From: UTCHB3 sp964531325
Lineage (GTDB): Bacteria > Bacteroidota > Ignavibacteria > Ignavibacteriales > Ignavibacteriaceae
Direction: 5' to 3'
Assembly: GCA_964531325.1 (NCBI GenBank)
Contig: CAZHCW010000001.1
Coordinates: forward strand, 124,001 to 188,000
Length of the DNA stretch: 64,000 nt
The notes under the pieces are model-generated. The model worked only from the letters and a program-made list of their open reading frames with translations, did not search any database and was not told the DNA's origin. Positions 8,497 to 18,099 of this stretch are shown in pieces (within the stretch, counting starts at the first letter, position 1; every line of letters begins with the position of its first letter). Both the position numbers and the translations under genes were made by a program.

Positions 8497-9771
8497 ATGT
8501 TAACACGGATAACTCTTTTAATTATAATCACTTTTGTCACTGTGATAAATGCTCAGTGGTACCGGCAGGTACTTCCTGCAGTGCCCTCACCATTCTTTTC
8601 CGTCCATTTTGAAGATGATTTAACCGGCTGGGCTGCCGGAAACAAAGGCATCATTCTAAAAACCACAGATGGTGGAAAGCATTGGACTAAACAAACCGAC
8701 AGTTCAAGAACTTCCTTAAGCCAGATTTTTTTTGTTGACAAACTCAACGGCTGGGCTGTTGGTGCAGAATCAGGCACTGGCTATTCCGTTGTTCTTAAAA
8801 CAACCAACGGCGGAGAAAACTGGATAAAACTACCCCTTACAACAGGTCCCCTGCTTTCACTCTTTTTTATCGACAAAAATACAGGATGGATCGTTGGTGG
8901 TCCGGTAGATCGTGGTGCAATGGGTATTGTTTCGAAAACCACAGATGGTGGTCAGTCCTGGATCCAGCAGTCAGGTCCCACGGGGAGAGCCTACACAGAA
9001 GTGAAATTTATTGATTCCCAAACTGGATGGATTGTAACTTTATATGGAGCGATTCTAAAAACCACCAACGGTGGTGATAACTGGGTTGTGATGGTAAGCG
9101 ACACACCAAATTCACCCAACACACTCTATACAGTCGATTTTATAAATGCGCAAAAGGGCTGGGCTGCCGGTGCAAACGGCAGAATGTATAAAACCATCGA
9201 TGGAGGGATGAACTGGTCACCTCAATTTCTCGATAGCACAATCTGGATAAACTCAATACAGTTTATTGATGATATGACCGGCTGGTCAGCAGGTACCGAC
9301 TATTCCACCAATGGAGGCATCATTCTCAAAACTACTGACGGAGGAAACAACTGGTACGCACAAGCACATCCTGCAACAATTGGCGGAGATCTCTATTCAA
9401 TTTTCTTCATCAACCAGAACAAAGGCTGGACAGTTGGTGATGGAACAATTCTTTCAACTTCTGATGGCGGCGATATTTACACATCCCCCATTCGGGATTA
9501 CACCTTGTCACAAAACTACCCAAACCCGTTTAATCCCGTGACAAACATCAAATATGCCATTCCCTCCGAACTCAAGAATGAAAAAGTCCATGTAAATCTG
9601 TCAGTTTTTGATATGCTTGGCTCTGAAGTTGCAGTTCTTGTAAACGAGGAAAAAAACTTCGGCACATACGATGCCGTATGGAATGCCATTGGTGTTGCAT
9701 CAGGTATCTACTATTACCGGTTGTCTGTTGGTGGTTTTGTCCAAACAAGGAAGATGGTTTTGGTGAAGTAG
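8497..9771 (+). CDS. T9SS-secreted YCF48-like propeller protein
   Basis: 424 residues. The start at 8497 follows GGAGG by five bases, and a signal peptide (MLTRITLLIIITFVTVINA) is evident. The body is a series of about seven ~45-residue repeats of the form GWAAGNKGIILKTTDGGKHW, the YCF48/Hcf136-like Asp-box propeller. The last ~85 residues are a type A T9SS sorting domain: LSQNYPNPFNP, then a beta-sandwich ending RKMVLVK. The protein is therefore predicted to cross the outer membrane by type IX secretion and be released or surface-attached. Its binding partner is unknown. The 809-residue protein at 13.6-16 kb is a larger relative. Confidence 0.9.
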   Translation: MLTRITLLIIITFVTVINAQWYRQVLPAVPSPFFSVHFEDDLTGWAAGNKGIILKTTDGGKHWTKQTDSSRTSLSQIFFVDKLNGWAVGAESGTGYSVVLKTTNGGENWIKLPLTTGPLLSLFFIDKNTGWIVGGPVDRGAMGIVSKTTDGGQSWIQQSGPTGRAYTEVKFIDSQTGWIVTLYGAILKTTNGGDNWVVMVSDTPNSPNTLYTVDFINAQKGWAAGANGRMYKTIDGGMNWSPQFLDSTIWINSIQFIDDMTGWSAGTDYSTNGGIILKTTDGGNNWYAQAHPATIGGDLYSIFFINQNKGWTVGDGTILSTSDGGDIYTSPIRDYTLSQNYPNPFNPVTNIKYAIPSELKNEKVHVNLSVFDMLGSEVAVLVNEEKNFGTYDAVWNAIGVASGIYYYRLSVGGFVQTRKMVLVK

Positions 9772-9893
9772 GGGGATAAAAGGTTCCGCATATAAGAAAG
9801 GCCCATTATGAAGAATCTCAGCATTTTATGGAGAGAGATTTTTAGTTCGTTGTTGAATTAGTGAAAAAAATACCGGGGATCTGATGAAGGATC

Positions 9894-9915
9894 AATTCCC
9901 CATATTTTCCCCATA
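9894..9915. repeat. 22-bp direct repeat, copy 1
   Basis: AATTCCCCATATTTTCCCCATA, identical to the copy at 9983-10004 (start-to-start distance 89 bp). Each copy holds two CCCCATA modules spaced 11 bp, a suggestive protein-binding arrangement. It lies in the 293-nt gap between two convergent genes. Confidence 0.75.
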
Positions 9916-9982
9916 TTTTTAGCTAAACAACTGATCGAAGTATTTTAACATATTATAAATAAATGAGTTAACCCCTGCTTGT

Positions 9983-10004
9983 AATTCCCCATATTTTCCC
10001 CATA
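9983..10004. repeat. 22-bp direct repeat, copy 2
   Basis: Exact second copy of the repeat at 9894-9915. Confidence 0.75.
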
Positions 10005-10012
10005 AAATAAGA

Positions 10013-10043
10013 TTTTGCATAGGGCAATCGGGACGCTACGAAT
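10013..10043. repeat. 31-bp repeat, copy 1 (GCATAGGGCAATCGG)
   Basis: TTTTGCATAGGGCAATCGG and the following bases recur at 10116-10146 with two mismatches. Copy 2 lies in the 3' part of the small gene at 10065-10199 (minus strand), where it encodes FRLPYAK, so copy 1 may be a duplicated fragment of that gene. Confidence 0.6.
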
Positions 10044-10048
10044 ATCGA

Positions 10049-10090
10049 TCCGTGAAAATCCGTGTTAAATCCGTGTTAAATCCGTGGAAC
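10049..10090. repeat. CCGTG-AAAT phrase repeat
   Basis: Four near-tandem copies of CCGTGttAAAT at 10-11 nt spacing. The same phrase family is found at 25.5-25.6 kb and 31.47-31.51 kb. Confidence 0.65.
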
Positions 10091-10199
10091 TATCCCCCTT
10101 CTCTAACGGTAATTGTTTTGCATAGGGCAATCGGAACGCCACGAATAACAAAACGAGAACAGCGATTCCAATTACAAGAAAATCTTTGACGGTTTCCAT
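10065..10199 (-). CDS. very small single-pass membrane protein
   Basis: A 44-residue frame, METVKDFLVIGIAVLVLLF followed by a charged tail ending in SSTDLTRI. One transmembrane helix covers residues 7-22. An AGGAA site lies nine bases before the ATG at 10199. A longer frame from 10253 would start inside the preceding terminator hairpin and is less likely. Its 3' end overlaps two kinds of intergenic repeat, so it may be a decaying or repeat-derived frame rather than a working gene. Confidence 0.35.
   Translation of the reverse strand: METVKDFLVIGIAVLVLLFVAFRLPYAKQLPLEKGDSSTDLTRI
10116..10146. repeat. 31-bp repeat, copy 2
   Basis: Partner of the copy at 10013-10043, lying inside the small membrane-protein frame. 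Confidence 0.6.
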
Positions 10200-10238
10200 T
10201 ATTAAATTCCTGTTAAGTGAGCAATAAATAGAGAAAGA

Positions 10239-10255
10239 GGGTGCATCAGGCACCC
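10239..10255 (-). terminator. hairpin terminator after the T9SS gene at 10261
   Basis: GGGTGC/GCACCC six-base stem with a five-base loop. Read on the minus strand it is followed by the pyrimidine-rich TCTTTCTC. It lies 6 nt past the stop codon of the upstream minus-strand gene. Confidence 0.5.
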
Positions 10256-10260
10256 CCGGG

Positions 10261-11742
10261 TTATTTTAATAGTACCATTTTACGAGTTTGAACAAAACCA
10301 TCAGCCGTAAGACGGTAAAAATATATTCCGCCTGAGAGTTCAATTCCATCAAATGATACCCTGTGTTTTCCAACCGGTTGAAATTGCTCCACAAGTGTAA
10401 AACACTTTCTGCCAAGTATATCATACACTTCAAGTTTTACATCTGAGCCCCTGGCCAACTCATATTCAATGAAAGTAGTTGGATTAAATGGATTTGGGAA
10501 ATTCTGCAGCAGTGTAAAATCTGTTGGAAGGATCTCATCTTCGATATCTGTTATATATTTGTTATAAACCATCGATATTTCTGAAAAAGCCATGTTCACC
10601 GTGTCCCAGGCTTCCACCCCAAATATTACATGTCCCGAGTGAAGTCTGGTATCAGGCGAGTCAAAACTACCGGTAACCTGCATAACATCATTAACATACA
10701 CCGTCATAGTTATCGTGTTTCCAACTACAGTGGTGGCAAACCTCAAGAGGTTGGTGCCCTGTGGGGTGACAGGAGCAGAATTGACTGCAATAGGCTCTCC
10801 ACTACTTCCTGCGGAATATCCTACCTTGATTAAATCGTCTTCAATCCATACTCCCGTAAAATAGTTATAACTGTGAATTCGCCATATACCAAACAGTCCA
10901 TCCCCCATGTGACCACTACCCGTTAGAGTAAGATCATAATTATTTACGGCTCCCACAGGTGTTGCTGCATATAAACTTGTGTGTGTGGCAGAGGTTAAAT
11001 CAATGTTCAAATTGCCATTATTTATCGTAATTGCGGAGGCAACTTTATCCCAGGTTCCAAGCCTGAGAAACGGGGTTGAGGGATCATCAAACGAATCAAT
11101 ATAAGTCCCTGTAATGGGTTGAATATAAGGGTTATATTGAATGTTGACATTGTCAAGTTTAAAATCAAGTGATTCACCAACAATACTTAAGACTAAACTA
11201 CCTTTTAAAAGTTGAGGAGGAGCATTTTGAACTATACCGGAATATTTTAAGGTGTCGTTCATCAACACATTTACATTTATGTCATTACCCGATTTCTGAA
11301 TCGAGAGTTTTGGTTTTGTAGAATACTCATAGAGTCGGATAGAACCGAGTGTTACAAATTGAGGATTCATGTAGTCGGTTATATTTGTCGCATAGACTAC
11401 ATTCACGGTGTCATCATCAAAGAGGAGACCGATTAAAGAGTTGAAGCCATTTCTGCCGATGAAACCACCTTCGGCGATTGAACCGGCATCTGCAATTAAT
11501 TCGATTGAAAAATCATTAATTGTTGCCCCTATCGGGGGATAAATGTGAGCTATCTCGAAATCAGTTCCTGAGGAGACCACATTTAGCTGTCCGTTTTGAA
11601 CGGAAACACTTGCACTCGTATAAAAAGCCCATCCTTCTGCATTTCCTGAATCAAATGATTCAACAAAACTTTGGGATGTCTGTGCAAGGATCAAAGGTAT
11701 CGTCAACACTGTAATAAACAGCGAGTGAAACACAGTTTTCAC
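10261..11742 (-). CDS. T9SS-secreted protein with two concanavalin-like repeats
   Basis: 493 residues. The GTG start at 11742 is preceded by GGAGG at a 6-nt gap; the longer TTG frame contains that site. A signal peptide (MKTVFHSLFITVLTIPLILA) leads into two related ~190-residue units, each running from a FVESFDSG / YIDSFDDP start through a beta-rich region (VNVLMNDTLKYSG; VYVNDVMQVTGSF), which look like jelly-roll domains of the laminin-G/concanavalin class. A T9SS sorting domain follows (LLQNFPNPFNP to RKMVLLK). Ligand unknown; carbohydrate binding is a guess from the fold. Confidence 0.8.
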   Translation of the reverse strand: MKTVFHSLFITVLTIPLILAQTSQSFVESFDSGNAEGWAFYTSASVSVQNGQLNVVSSGTDFEIAHIYPPIGATINDFSIELIADAGSIAEGGFIGRNGFNSLIGLLFDDDTVNVVYATNITDYMNPQFVTLGSIRLYEYSTKPKLSIQKSGNDINVNVLMNDTLKYSGIVQNAPPQLLKGSLVLSIVGESLDFKLDNVNIQYNPYIQPITGTYIDSFDDPSTPFLRLGTWDKVASAITINNGNLNIDLTSATHTSLYAATPVGAVNNYDLTLTGSGHMGDGLFGIWRIHSYNYFTGVWIEDDLIKVGYSAGSSGEPIAVNSAPVTPQGTNLLRFATTVVGNTITMTVYVNDVMQVTGSFDSPDTRLHSGHVIFGVEAWDTVNMAFSEISMVYNKYITDIEDEILPTDFTLLQNFPNPFNPTTFIEYELARGSDVKLEVYDILGRKCFTLVEQFQPVGKHRVSFDGIELSGGIYFYRLTADGFVQTRKMVLLK

Positions 11743-11995
11743 TGTTACCTCCAATCATTATAAAAAGAACAATGGCGGAGATCAGTTCATATCGAACAGG
11801 CTCCATATTAATACCGATTTAATAAAATTATGTAATTTCAATCGGTTCTTTAGAAAGATACGAATATTATTTATTAATGTCAAGCAAAACCTTTATTTTC
11901 ACTTTTCCGATTAAAAAAAGTTCAATAATTTTTCAAAAACCTCTATTCAACAAAAGTTCAATTTGTTATATTAAACTTTTTAACAGGATTTTTTT

Positions 11996-13495
11996 ATGGA
12001 ACCTTTACCGGAAAATTTAATAGTTGAGTGGACAGAAGAAGAGCATCTTCTCTTCTATCAGTTTATACTCGAAAATATGACAGATGCAGCCTATTGTTTG
12101 ACCCCCGAAGGTGGGTTTAAATATGTAAACGAGGCAGCTTGTAAAATGCTGGGCTACACAAAAAGTGAATTCAGTAAATTGACTGTTGACAACCTCCTTC
12201 CTCCAAACCATGTCAGGGACTGGCATACCCTTTGGACAAAACTTAAAGAAGCCCATTCCTTAAATTTTGAAAGTGTTCACCGACATAAAACCGGTAAAAT
12301 GGTGGCAGTAGAAGTTCAAACTACCTGGCTCTCTTTTAAAAGTAAAGAATTTTGTTATGCAATTGTGAATGATATTAGTGAAAGGAAAGCCAATGAGGAA
12401 AAACTAAAAGAAAGTGAACGACGCTTAAGGTTGTTTCTCGAGAATAATCTTGATGCCTTTCTCCTTACCACTCCTGATGGATCAATACTTTTTGTTAATC
12501 AGGCTGCCTGCAACATGTTTGGCAGAAGTGCAGAAGAAATTTATTCTATTGGCAGGTCGGGAATCATCGATGTTACTGATCCAAGGTTGGCAAAGGGACT
12601 TGAAGAGAGAGCCAAAACAGGTGTTTTTATAGGTGAACTAACAGGCAAACGGAAAGATGGAACACTCTTCCCCATGGAAGTTTCATCTTCATATTTTTAC
12701 AATGATGATGGCGAATTAAGAACCAGCATGGTGATTAGAGACATTACCGAGAGGAAAAAAGCTGAGGAAATTCTGAAACAAAGTGAAGCTCGATTAGCCG
12801 AGCTTAATGCAACAAAAGATAAATTTTTCTCAATTGTTTCTCATGACCTAAGAAATCCCGTGCATACCATGCTTGGTGCAATTCAGATTTTGAACGAAGA
12901 CCTGGATTCAATGGATCACCAAACAATTAAAAATTTCGCTCAGAACTTACAGGTTACAGTTAACAGACTGAATGAGCTTCTTGATAACCTCCTGAATTGG
13001 TCACTTCTTCAGATGAATAAAATTAATTTTTCACCTGAATCAGTCTCCCTCAATCATACGATATACAATTCTATTGAAGTTGTATCAGATCAGGCAAGTA
13101 GCAAAAATATTACGATCAACAGTGCAATTTCCGAGAATGTTTTTGTTCTTGCTGACAGGATGATGGTAACATCGATATTGCAAAATCTTCTGACGAACGC
13201 AATAAAATTTTCTTTCCCAGATAGTATCATTGTTGTATCAGCCAAATTGAAACATACACAAGTAGAAGTGGTTATTGAAGATTCAGGTACAGGAATGGAA
13301 GATGACAGGTTAAAGAATCTCTTCGATATTGGTGCAAATCTTAACACCACAGGAACGACAGGTGAAAAAGGTACCGGACTTGGATTGATTTTAAGCAAGG
13401 AATTTGTCGAAAAAAATGGCGGAACACTACGGATTGAGAGCACCGTTGGTGTCGGAAGTCGCTTCATTTTCACACTACCTCTGGCTCCATTCTAA
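11996..13495 (+). CDS. PAS-PAS sensor histidine kinase
   Basis: 499 residues without membrane segments, so probably cytoplasmic. Two PAS domains with trailing PAC segments lie at about residues 20-135 and 140-255 (the second ends RDITERKKAEE). A HisKA dimerisation domain with the phospho-accepting His283 in FSIVSHDLRNP follows, then a HATPase domain (N box NLLTNAIKF, G box EKGTGLGLILSKEF). No response regulator is adjacent, so the partner is elsewhere. Its own promoter should lie in the AT-rich 250 bp upstream. The signal sensed cannot be told from sequence. Confidence 0.92.
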   Translation: MEPLPENLIVEWTEEEHLLFYQFILENMTDAAYCLTPEGGFKYVNEAACKMLGYTKSEFSKLTVDNLLPPNHVRDWHTLWTKLKEAHSLNFESVHRHKTGKMVAVEVQTTWLSFKSKEFCYAIVNDISERKANEEKLKESERRLRLFLENNLDAFLLTTPDGSILFVNQAACNMFGRSAEEIYSIGRSGIIDVTDPRLAKGLEERAKTGVFIGELTGKRKDGTLFPMEVSSSYFYNDDGELRTSMVIRDITERKKAEEILKQSEARLAELNATKDKFFSIVSHDLRNPVHTMLGAIQILNEDLDSMDHQTIKNFAQNLQVTVNRLNELLDNLLNWSLLQMNKINFSPESVSLNHTIYNSIEVVSDQASSKNITINSAISENVFVLADRMMVTSILQNLLTNAIKFSFPDSIIVVSAKLKHTQVEVVIEDSGTGMEDDRLKNLFDIGANLNTTGTTGEKGTGLGLILSKEFVEKNGGTLRIESTVGVGSRFIFTLPLAPF

Positions 13496-13509
13496 ATTGA
13501 CATTAAAAA

Positions 13510-13531
13510 GGCTCCCGGGTTTCCGGGAGCC
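13510..13531. terminator. bidirectional terminator hairpin
   Basis: Perfect nine-base stem GGCTCCCGG/CCGGGAGCC with a GTTT loop, preceded by A and followed by a T-containing tract. It lies between two convergent genes (stops at 13495 and 13561). Confidence 0.8.
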
Positions 13532-13560
13532 TTAAATCTATTATACTTGTTTAGACTAAA

Positions 13561-15990
13561 TTATTTTAAAAGAAGCATTTTCCTTACTGCCACAAAATCA
13601 CCTGCTTTAATAGTGTAGAAATATACACCTGACGATAATTTCGAAGCATTAAAGTTAATTGAATGATACCCCGCCTGCAGTGATTCGTTAACAAGAGTTG
13701 CAACTTTTTCACCGGCAGCATTAAATATATCAAGTGATACATTTTGTGCTGTTGGAAGAGTAAAATTAATTGTGGTTGTTGGATTAAACGGATTTGGATA
13801 ATTCTGCGACAACGAGAATTCATAAGGATTAAGTGAAACTTCAATAATATTTGAATAATTAAATGTCCCGTCAAAATCCATCTGACGAAGTCTGAAATAG
13901 AGATTATGTGATCCTGTGAATGGAACAGAGTAGCTGTATTCACGGAGTTCAGTGGTTGTTCCTGCACCGGCGATAAATCCATTTTCAGTCCAGTTTTTTC
14001 TGTCAAGGCTTGATTCTACATAAAAGCCTTGATTATTGGTTTCAGTGGCTGTCTGCCAATTGAGATGAACAATTCCTTCATCAACAGATGCTGAGAAACT
14101 TGCCAGTTCAACAGGGATGTTTGGATCGGCAAAACCCTGAATGATTTCACCGCCTGTACCTGTAAACCAGATATAGCCACCAATACTTGCAACGCCGTAA
14201 CTTGTAGATATTGAACCGAGCACCTGCGGGGCACGTTTCCAAATGGCTCCACCATCGGTTGTGTAGATAATGGTTCCACCACTTCCACCTACCCATGCTG
14301 TTGTTGCATTTATTGCTTTAACAGTGTAGAGAGTGCTTGTTGAACCACTGACTTGTTCGGTCCAAGTGGTACCACCATCGGTTGTTTTGAATATTGTTCC
14401 GGATGAACCAACCAACCAACCTGTTTGGGTATCAAAGAAGTCCACATCATAAATAGCCGAAGTGGATCCCGGGGTTACTGACTGAACAAATGTGGCACCA
14501 CCATCAGTGGAAATTCCATATTTACCCGAAGAACCAACGATAACATATTTGTTTGGTGCAACATTCTTAAGTGCGTAAACAACGGATGTACCAAAGTTTG
14601 AAGTTGAAGTTGTCCATGTCGTTCCGCCATCAGTGGTTCTGATTACCAAACCTGATGATCCACAAGCCAGTCCATTATTCACATCAGAAAAATACAAACC
14701 ATACCAGAGTCCTGTAGCGGTACCTGCTGCCAGATTTAAAGAATCCCAGGTTACGCCACCATTTGTAGTTTTTAGAACACCATAGGTGCCCCTTGAACCC
14801 ATAAATCCTTTGTCTGCATCAAGCCAGAAAGTTGAATAATTCCTGTAATTGGTGTTACCAACCACAGCCCAGTTGTTTCCTCCGTCGGTAGTTTTTAACA
14901 CTACTCCATTGGTTGGTCCCAATGTTGCAGCACCACCACCGGCGTAACCAATTGTTGGTGTGACCATAAAAATATCACGAACTTCTTCCTGTGTAGCTGC
15001 TGTGTAGAGAGACGACCAGTTGACACCAAGATCATTACTTTTCACGAGAGTGCCATATCTTCCGGCTGCAAGAACTGCGGAAATGGAGCCTTCACTACTT
15101 GGGACAGGTGCAACAGAAAGCACATACATGTTTTCAGTGGCATTCACCGTTTGTAGAGCCCAGGTTGTTCCTCCATCAGTGGTTTTAAAAACCTGGCCGT
15201 TAGTGCCCGACATAAATCCGGTATTAACATCTACAAATTTGATGTCGTAGAGGGTGCCGGTACCAAGATCAACTTGTAATGCCCAGGTTGCCCCGGCGTC
15301 TGTGGTCTTGTAAACTTCATAAAGAGAAGTTGAAATCCAACCTGTGTTCTCACCAAAAAATTCGAGACCTCTGACGGTTGAGGCAGCAGCAAACGGAACA
15401 TTTGCAGAGATATTTGTAAATGTAAGTCCACCATCAGTTGACTTAAAAAGTCTTCCAATTGTGGTAGAACTTGCGGTCATATAAACTGTGGTTGCATTTA
15501 CGAAGAGAACGGAGTAGAGTGTTGTGCTGCCGGGTGAGGTAATTTGTGTCCAGGTGGCACCACCATCTGAGGTCCGTAGAATAACTCCGCTTGCTCCACA
15601 AGCAATTCCAAGATTTTCATCATAAAAATCAAGGAACCAGAGAGTAGATGTTGTGCCGGAATTCAGGTAACTCCAGGTCATTCCACCATCAACAGACTTC
15701 ATTAAAAGCCCTGATGTTCCACAAATATAACCCGTAGTGGCAGTTGGGAAATCAGCCTCATAAATATCTTCTCCGTTGGTATCGGCGATAATCGTTGACC
15801 AGGTTGTTCCATTGTCCGTGGTGGCCTGAACAAATCCCCCCGTGAGGAAAGTGAGTATCTTCCCATTGGAAAGTTGGATGGCATCGTTTAGATCCTGTCC
15901 CGTTGGTTTTGGATTTTGCCAGGTCCAAAACTGATTTTGAGACAAAATCGGAAAGGATAACAGAAGGATAATTAGATAGAACTTCTTCAC
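13561..15990 (-). CDS. T9SS-secreted YCF48-like multi-repeat protein
   Basis: 809 residues, started at a GTG with GGAGG just upstream; signal peptide MKKFYLIILLLSFPILS. A dozen or more Asp-box/YCF48-like repeats follow (for example GTSGLLMKSVDGGMTWSYL), enough for two seven-bladed propellers. After about residue 620 comes a ~100-residue module, VELASFSASVDEG to RLRQMDFDG, also present in the proteins at 16.2-18.0 and 34.2-38.0 kb. The T9SS sorting domain starts at LSQNYPNPFNP and ends RKMLLLK. Probably a surface or released adhesive/scaffold protein. Confidence 0.9.
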   Translation of the reverse strand: MKKFYLIILLLSFPILSQNQFWTWQNPKPTGQDLNDAIQLSNGKILTFLTGGFVQATTDNGTTWSTIIADTNGEDIYEADFPTATTGYICGTSGLLMKSVDGGMTWSYLNSGTTSTLWFLDFYDENLGIACGASGVILRTSDGGATWTQITSPGSTTLYSVLFVNATTVYMTASSTTIGRLFKSTDGGLTFTNISANVPFAAASTVRGLEFFGENTGWISTSLYEVYKTTDAGATWALQVDLGTGTLYDIKFVDVNTGFMSGTNGQVFKTTDGGTTWALQTVNATENMYVLSVAPVPSSEGSISAVLAAGRYGTLVKSNDLGVNWSSLYTAATQEEVRDIFMVTPTIGYAGGGAATLGPTNGVVLKTTDGGNNWAVVGNTNYRNYSTFWLDADKGFMGSRGTYGVLKTTNGGVTWDSLNLAAGTATGLWYGLYFSDVNNGLACGSSGLVIRTTDGGTTWTTSTSNFGTSVVYALKNVAPNKYVIVGSSGKYGISTDGGATFVQSVTPGSTSAIYDVDFFDTQTGWLVGSSGTIFKTTDGGTTWTEQVSGSTSTLYTVKAINATTAWVGGSGGTIIYTTDGGAIWKRAPQVLGSISTSYGVASIGGYIWFTGTGGEIIQGFADPNIPVELASFSASVDEGIVHLNWQTATETNNQGFYVESSLDRKNWTENGFIAGAGTTTELREYSYSVPFTGSHNLYFRLRQMDFDGTFNYSNIIEVSLNPYEFSLSQNYPNPFNPTTTINFTLPTAQNVSLDIFNAAGEKVATLVNESLQAGYHSINFNASKLSSGVYFYTIKAGDFVAVRKMLLLK

Positions 15991-16159
15991 GCGACCTCCA
16001 TTTATTGTGATTGATAAGGAAATAATGATTTCAATTCAAAACTTCAATGGTACAGTCGTCCCTTCACATTCTATAGATTTAAGTTACAGCAATTTACTAA
16101 AAAATAAATTAAAATTGAACATTGTTCAATAATTTTCATTTAGAAGAGTGTTGCCTAAA

Positions 16160-18019
16160 CTATTTCAGAAAAATCATCTTTTTGGAATCAACAAATCCTT
16201 CCGTTTCAATTCTGTAAATATAAATCCCTGTTGAAAGGCTTGATTTAGCCGATTCAACATCAAAGTTGATCTCGTGAACACCTGCCGGTTTATATCCGTT
16301 TACCAAAGTAGTAACAAGATTTCCCGTGATATCATAAACTCTTAATGAAACAAATCCGGCTTTAGGAATTTCATAAGAAATAGTTGTTGACGGATTAAAT
16401 GGATTCGGGAAATTCTGGAAGAGTCCAAAACTGAGTGGATGTGATAAATCAACCAAAATTTCGTTTGAATATTCAAAATCTCCATTTAGGTCAATCTGTT
16501 TTAATCTGTATTTATAAAATCCGGGTTCAGACCTTTTATCTTCGAAATAATATCTGACCGGGAAAAGTGATGTCCCTCTCCCCTTTACAAATCCAACGGT
16601 TGAGAATGAATAATTTTTATCAAATGCAGATTCCAATTTTGCTCTCTCAACATTAAAACCATGGTTGTTCACTTCGGTTGAAGTCTGCCAGTCCAAAAAT
16701 ACCATGTTATCTTCGACATTCGCAGAAAATCCTGTGAGTTCAACAGGTAGAACAGCCGCTGAGTCAAAAAATGGAGCAGTCCATATCGAAAGCGATGACC
16801 CGTCAGCTCTCATCCAAATCGGGTAAACTCTTCCTTGAAAAGCTGTTATACCGGTGTAATCTCCAAAAAAGACACTTGGCGAGGGATTAAATGAAGTTTC
16901 ACTAACCTTAAAATTTTCCCATGTTAATCCACCATCTGCAGATCTTGCCACAAAAACATCAGTGAGATTGCTGGTTGTGTTCCTTCTGTCGTAAAAGATT
17001 GAATAAAGCACACCCGTAGCCTGATCAACAGTAAGCCAGCAAAAAAATTGATGTCTTGAGGTTGCATCTCCATTTATTCTGATGGGTGTCCCCCAGTTGT
17101 TGCCACCATCGGTAGAACGAGCAACAAAAACATCAGTGTTGTTGGCACCGGCACCCTGATCTGACCAACAGATATAAATATTCCCTCTGTGTGCACTTTG
17201 TGAAGTGTCACATACTGTAATGGGCAACCCGTTGGCGCGGTAAATTCCCGGTACCGAATAGTCCCACCCTCCCGGATGTGGAGCTACAAACTTATCCGTT
17301 CCAAATGTTAAACCACCATCAAGTGATTTATCAAAAAGCAATCCATAAGGACCCGTCCATGAAACATAAACTTCACCATTTGGACCTACTGCCGGAACAG
17401 CTCCCTCAACAGTATTATCTTCATCAACACAGTCACCACTTTTATCACTTATCTTAATTGCCGACATCCAGGTGAGTCCTGCATCGGTGCTTCTGCTAAA
17501 AAGTATTCTTGAACTGTCTGAGGTGGCACCACTTCCATAATTATCAAACTCGGTCCATGCCATATAAATATTACCTTTAAAGAGTGGACTGTGATAATCA
17601 GCAGCCAGCCATTCTTTATCCTGTTCCTTTGGTGGAGTAAGTCCAACCCCTGCTCCATTATTCCAGGAGACACCGTCGTCGGTTGATCTTTGTACCACAA
17701 TCCTGTCGATCCAATAGCCAACTTGTGGATTTGAAAGATGTCCATAATAAAGATAACCCCTGTGATCATAGATAAGGCACGGATCACCCCAAACACCAAG
17801 AGTTGAGCCCATTTCTGCCTGTGACCAGGTTGCGCCGCGATTTGTGGACTTGTAGAAATAATCAATATTTGAGCCAGCAACAACAACATCAGGATTCAAT
17901 GGATTGATGGCAATCGAAACCTCATTTGGGCTTGACGCACTCGTATTGGATATACGGATATTTTGAATCTGTGGGAAAACCACGAAAGTTAAAACCAGGG
18001 ATAAAAGAACTGTTTTCAT
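16160..18019 (-). CDS. T9SS-secreted sialidase-like Asp-box protein
   Basis: 619 residues from the ATG at 18019, with signal sequence MKTVLLSLVLTFVVFPQ. Residues ~30-410 carry repeated Asp boxes (STNRGATWSQ, STDDGVSWNN, STDAGLTWMS, SADGGLTWEN), typical of the BNR/sialidase six-bladed propeller. The Arg triad and nucleophile of true sialidases are not evident, so enzymatic activity is doubtful. The shared VELTGFSANVEDN module precedes the T9SS sorting domain (LFQNFPNPFNP to KKMIFLK). It lies between another T9SS protein gene and pdxJ on the same strand. Confidence 0.88.
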   Translation of the reverse strand: MKTVLLSLVLTFVVFPQIQNIRISNTSASSPNEVSIAINPLNPDVVVAGSNIDYFYKSTNRGATWSQAEMGSTLGVWGDPCLIYDHRGYLYYGHLSNPQVGYWIDRIVVQRSTDDGVSWNNGAGVGLTPPKEQDKEWLAADYHSPLFKGNIYMAWTEFDNYGSGATSDSSRILFSRSTDAGLTWMSAIKISDKSGDCVDEDNTVEGAVPAVGPNGEVYVSWTGPYGLLFDKSLDGGLTFGTDKFVAPHPGGWDYSVPGIYRANGLPITVCDTSQSAHRGNIYICWSDQGAGANNTDVFVARSTDGGNNWGTPIRINGDATSRHQFFCWLTVDQATGVLYSIFYDRRNTTSNLTDVFVARSADGGLTWENFKVSETSFNPSPSVFFGDYTGITAFQGRVYPIWMRADGSSLSIWTAPFFDSAAVLPVELTGFSANVEDNMVFLDWQTSTEVNNHGFNVERAKLESAFDKNYSFSTVGFVKGRGTSLFPVRYYFEDKRSEPGFYKYRLKQIDLNGDFEYSNEILVDLSHPLSFGLFQNFPNPFNPSTTISYEIPKAGFVSLRVYDITGNLVTTLVNGYKPAGVHEINFDVESAKSSLSTGIYIYRIETEGFVDSKKMIFLK

Positions 18020-18099
18020 ACGATCACTTTTCAATTGAAAAGAAATTTATTTATAAAATCCGGGTTGTCTGTGCGAATTTCCGGCTATTAAATCAAGAA

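Noticed and set aside
16160..18019. Active sialidase
   Set aside because: Asp boxes are present, but I do not see the arginine triad or Tyr/Glu nucleophile pair; Asp boxes alone mark the fold, not the activity.
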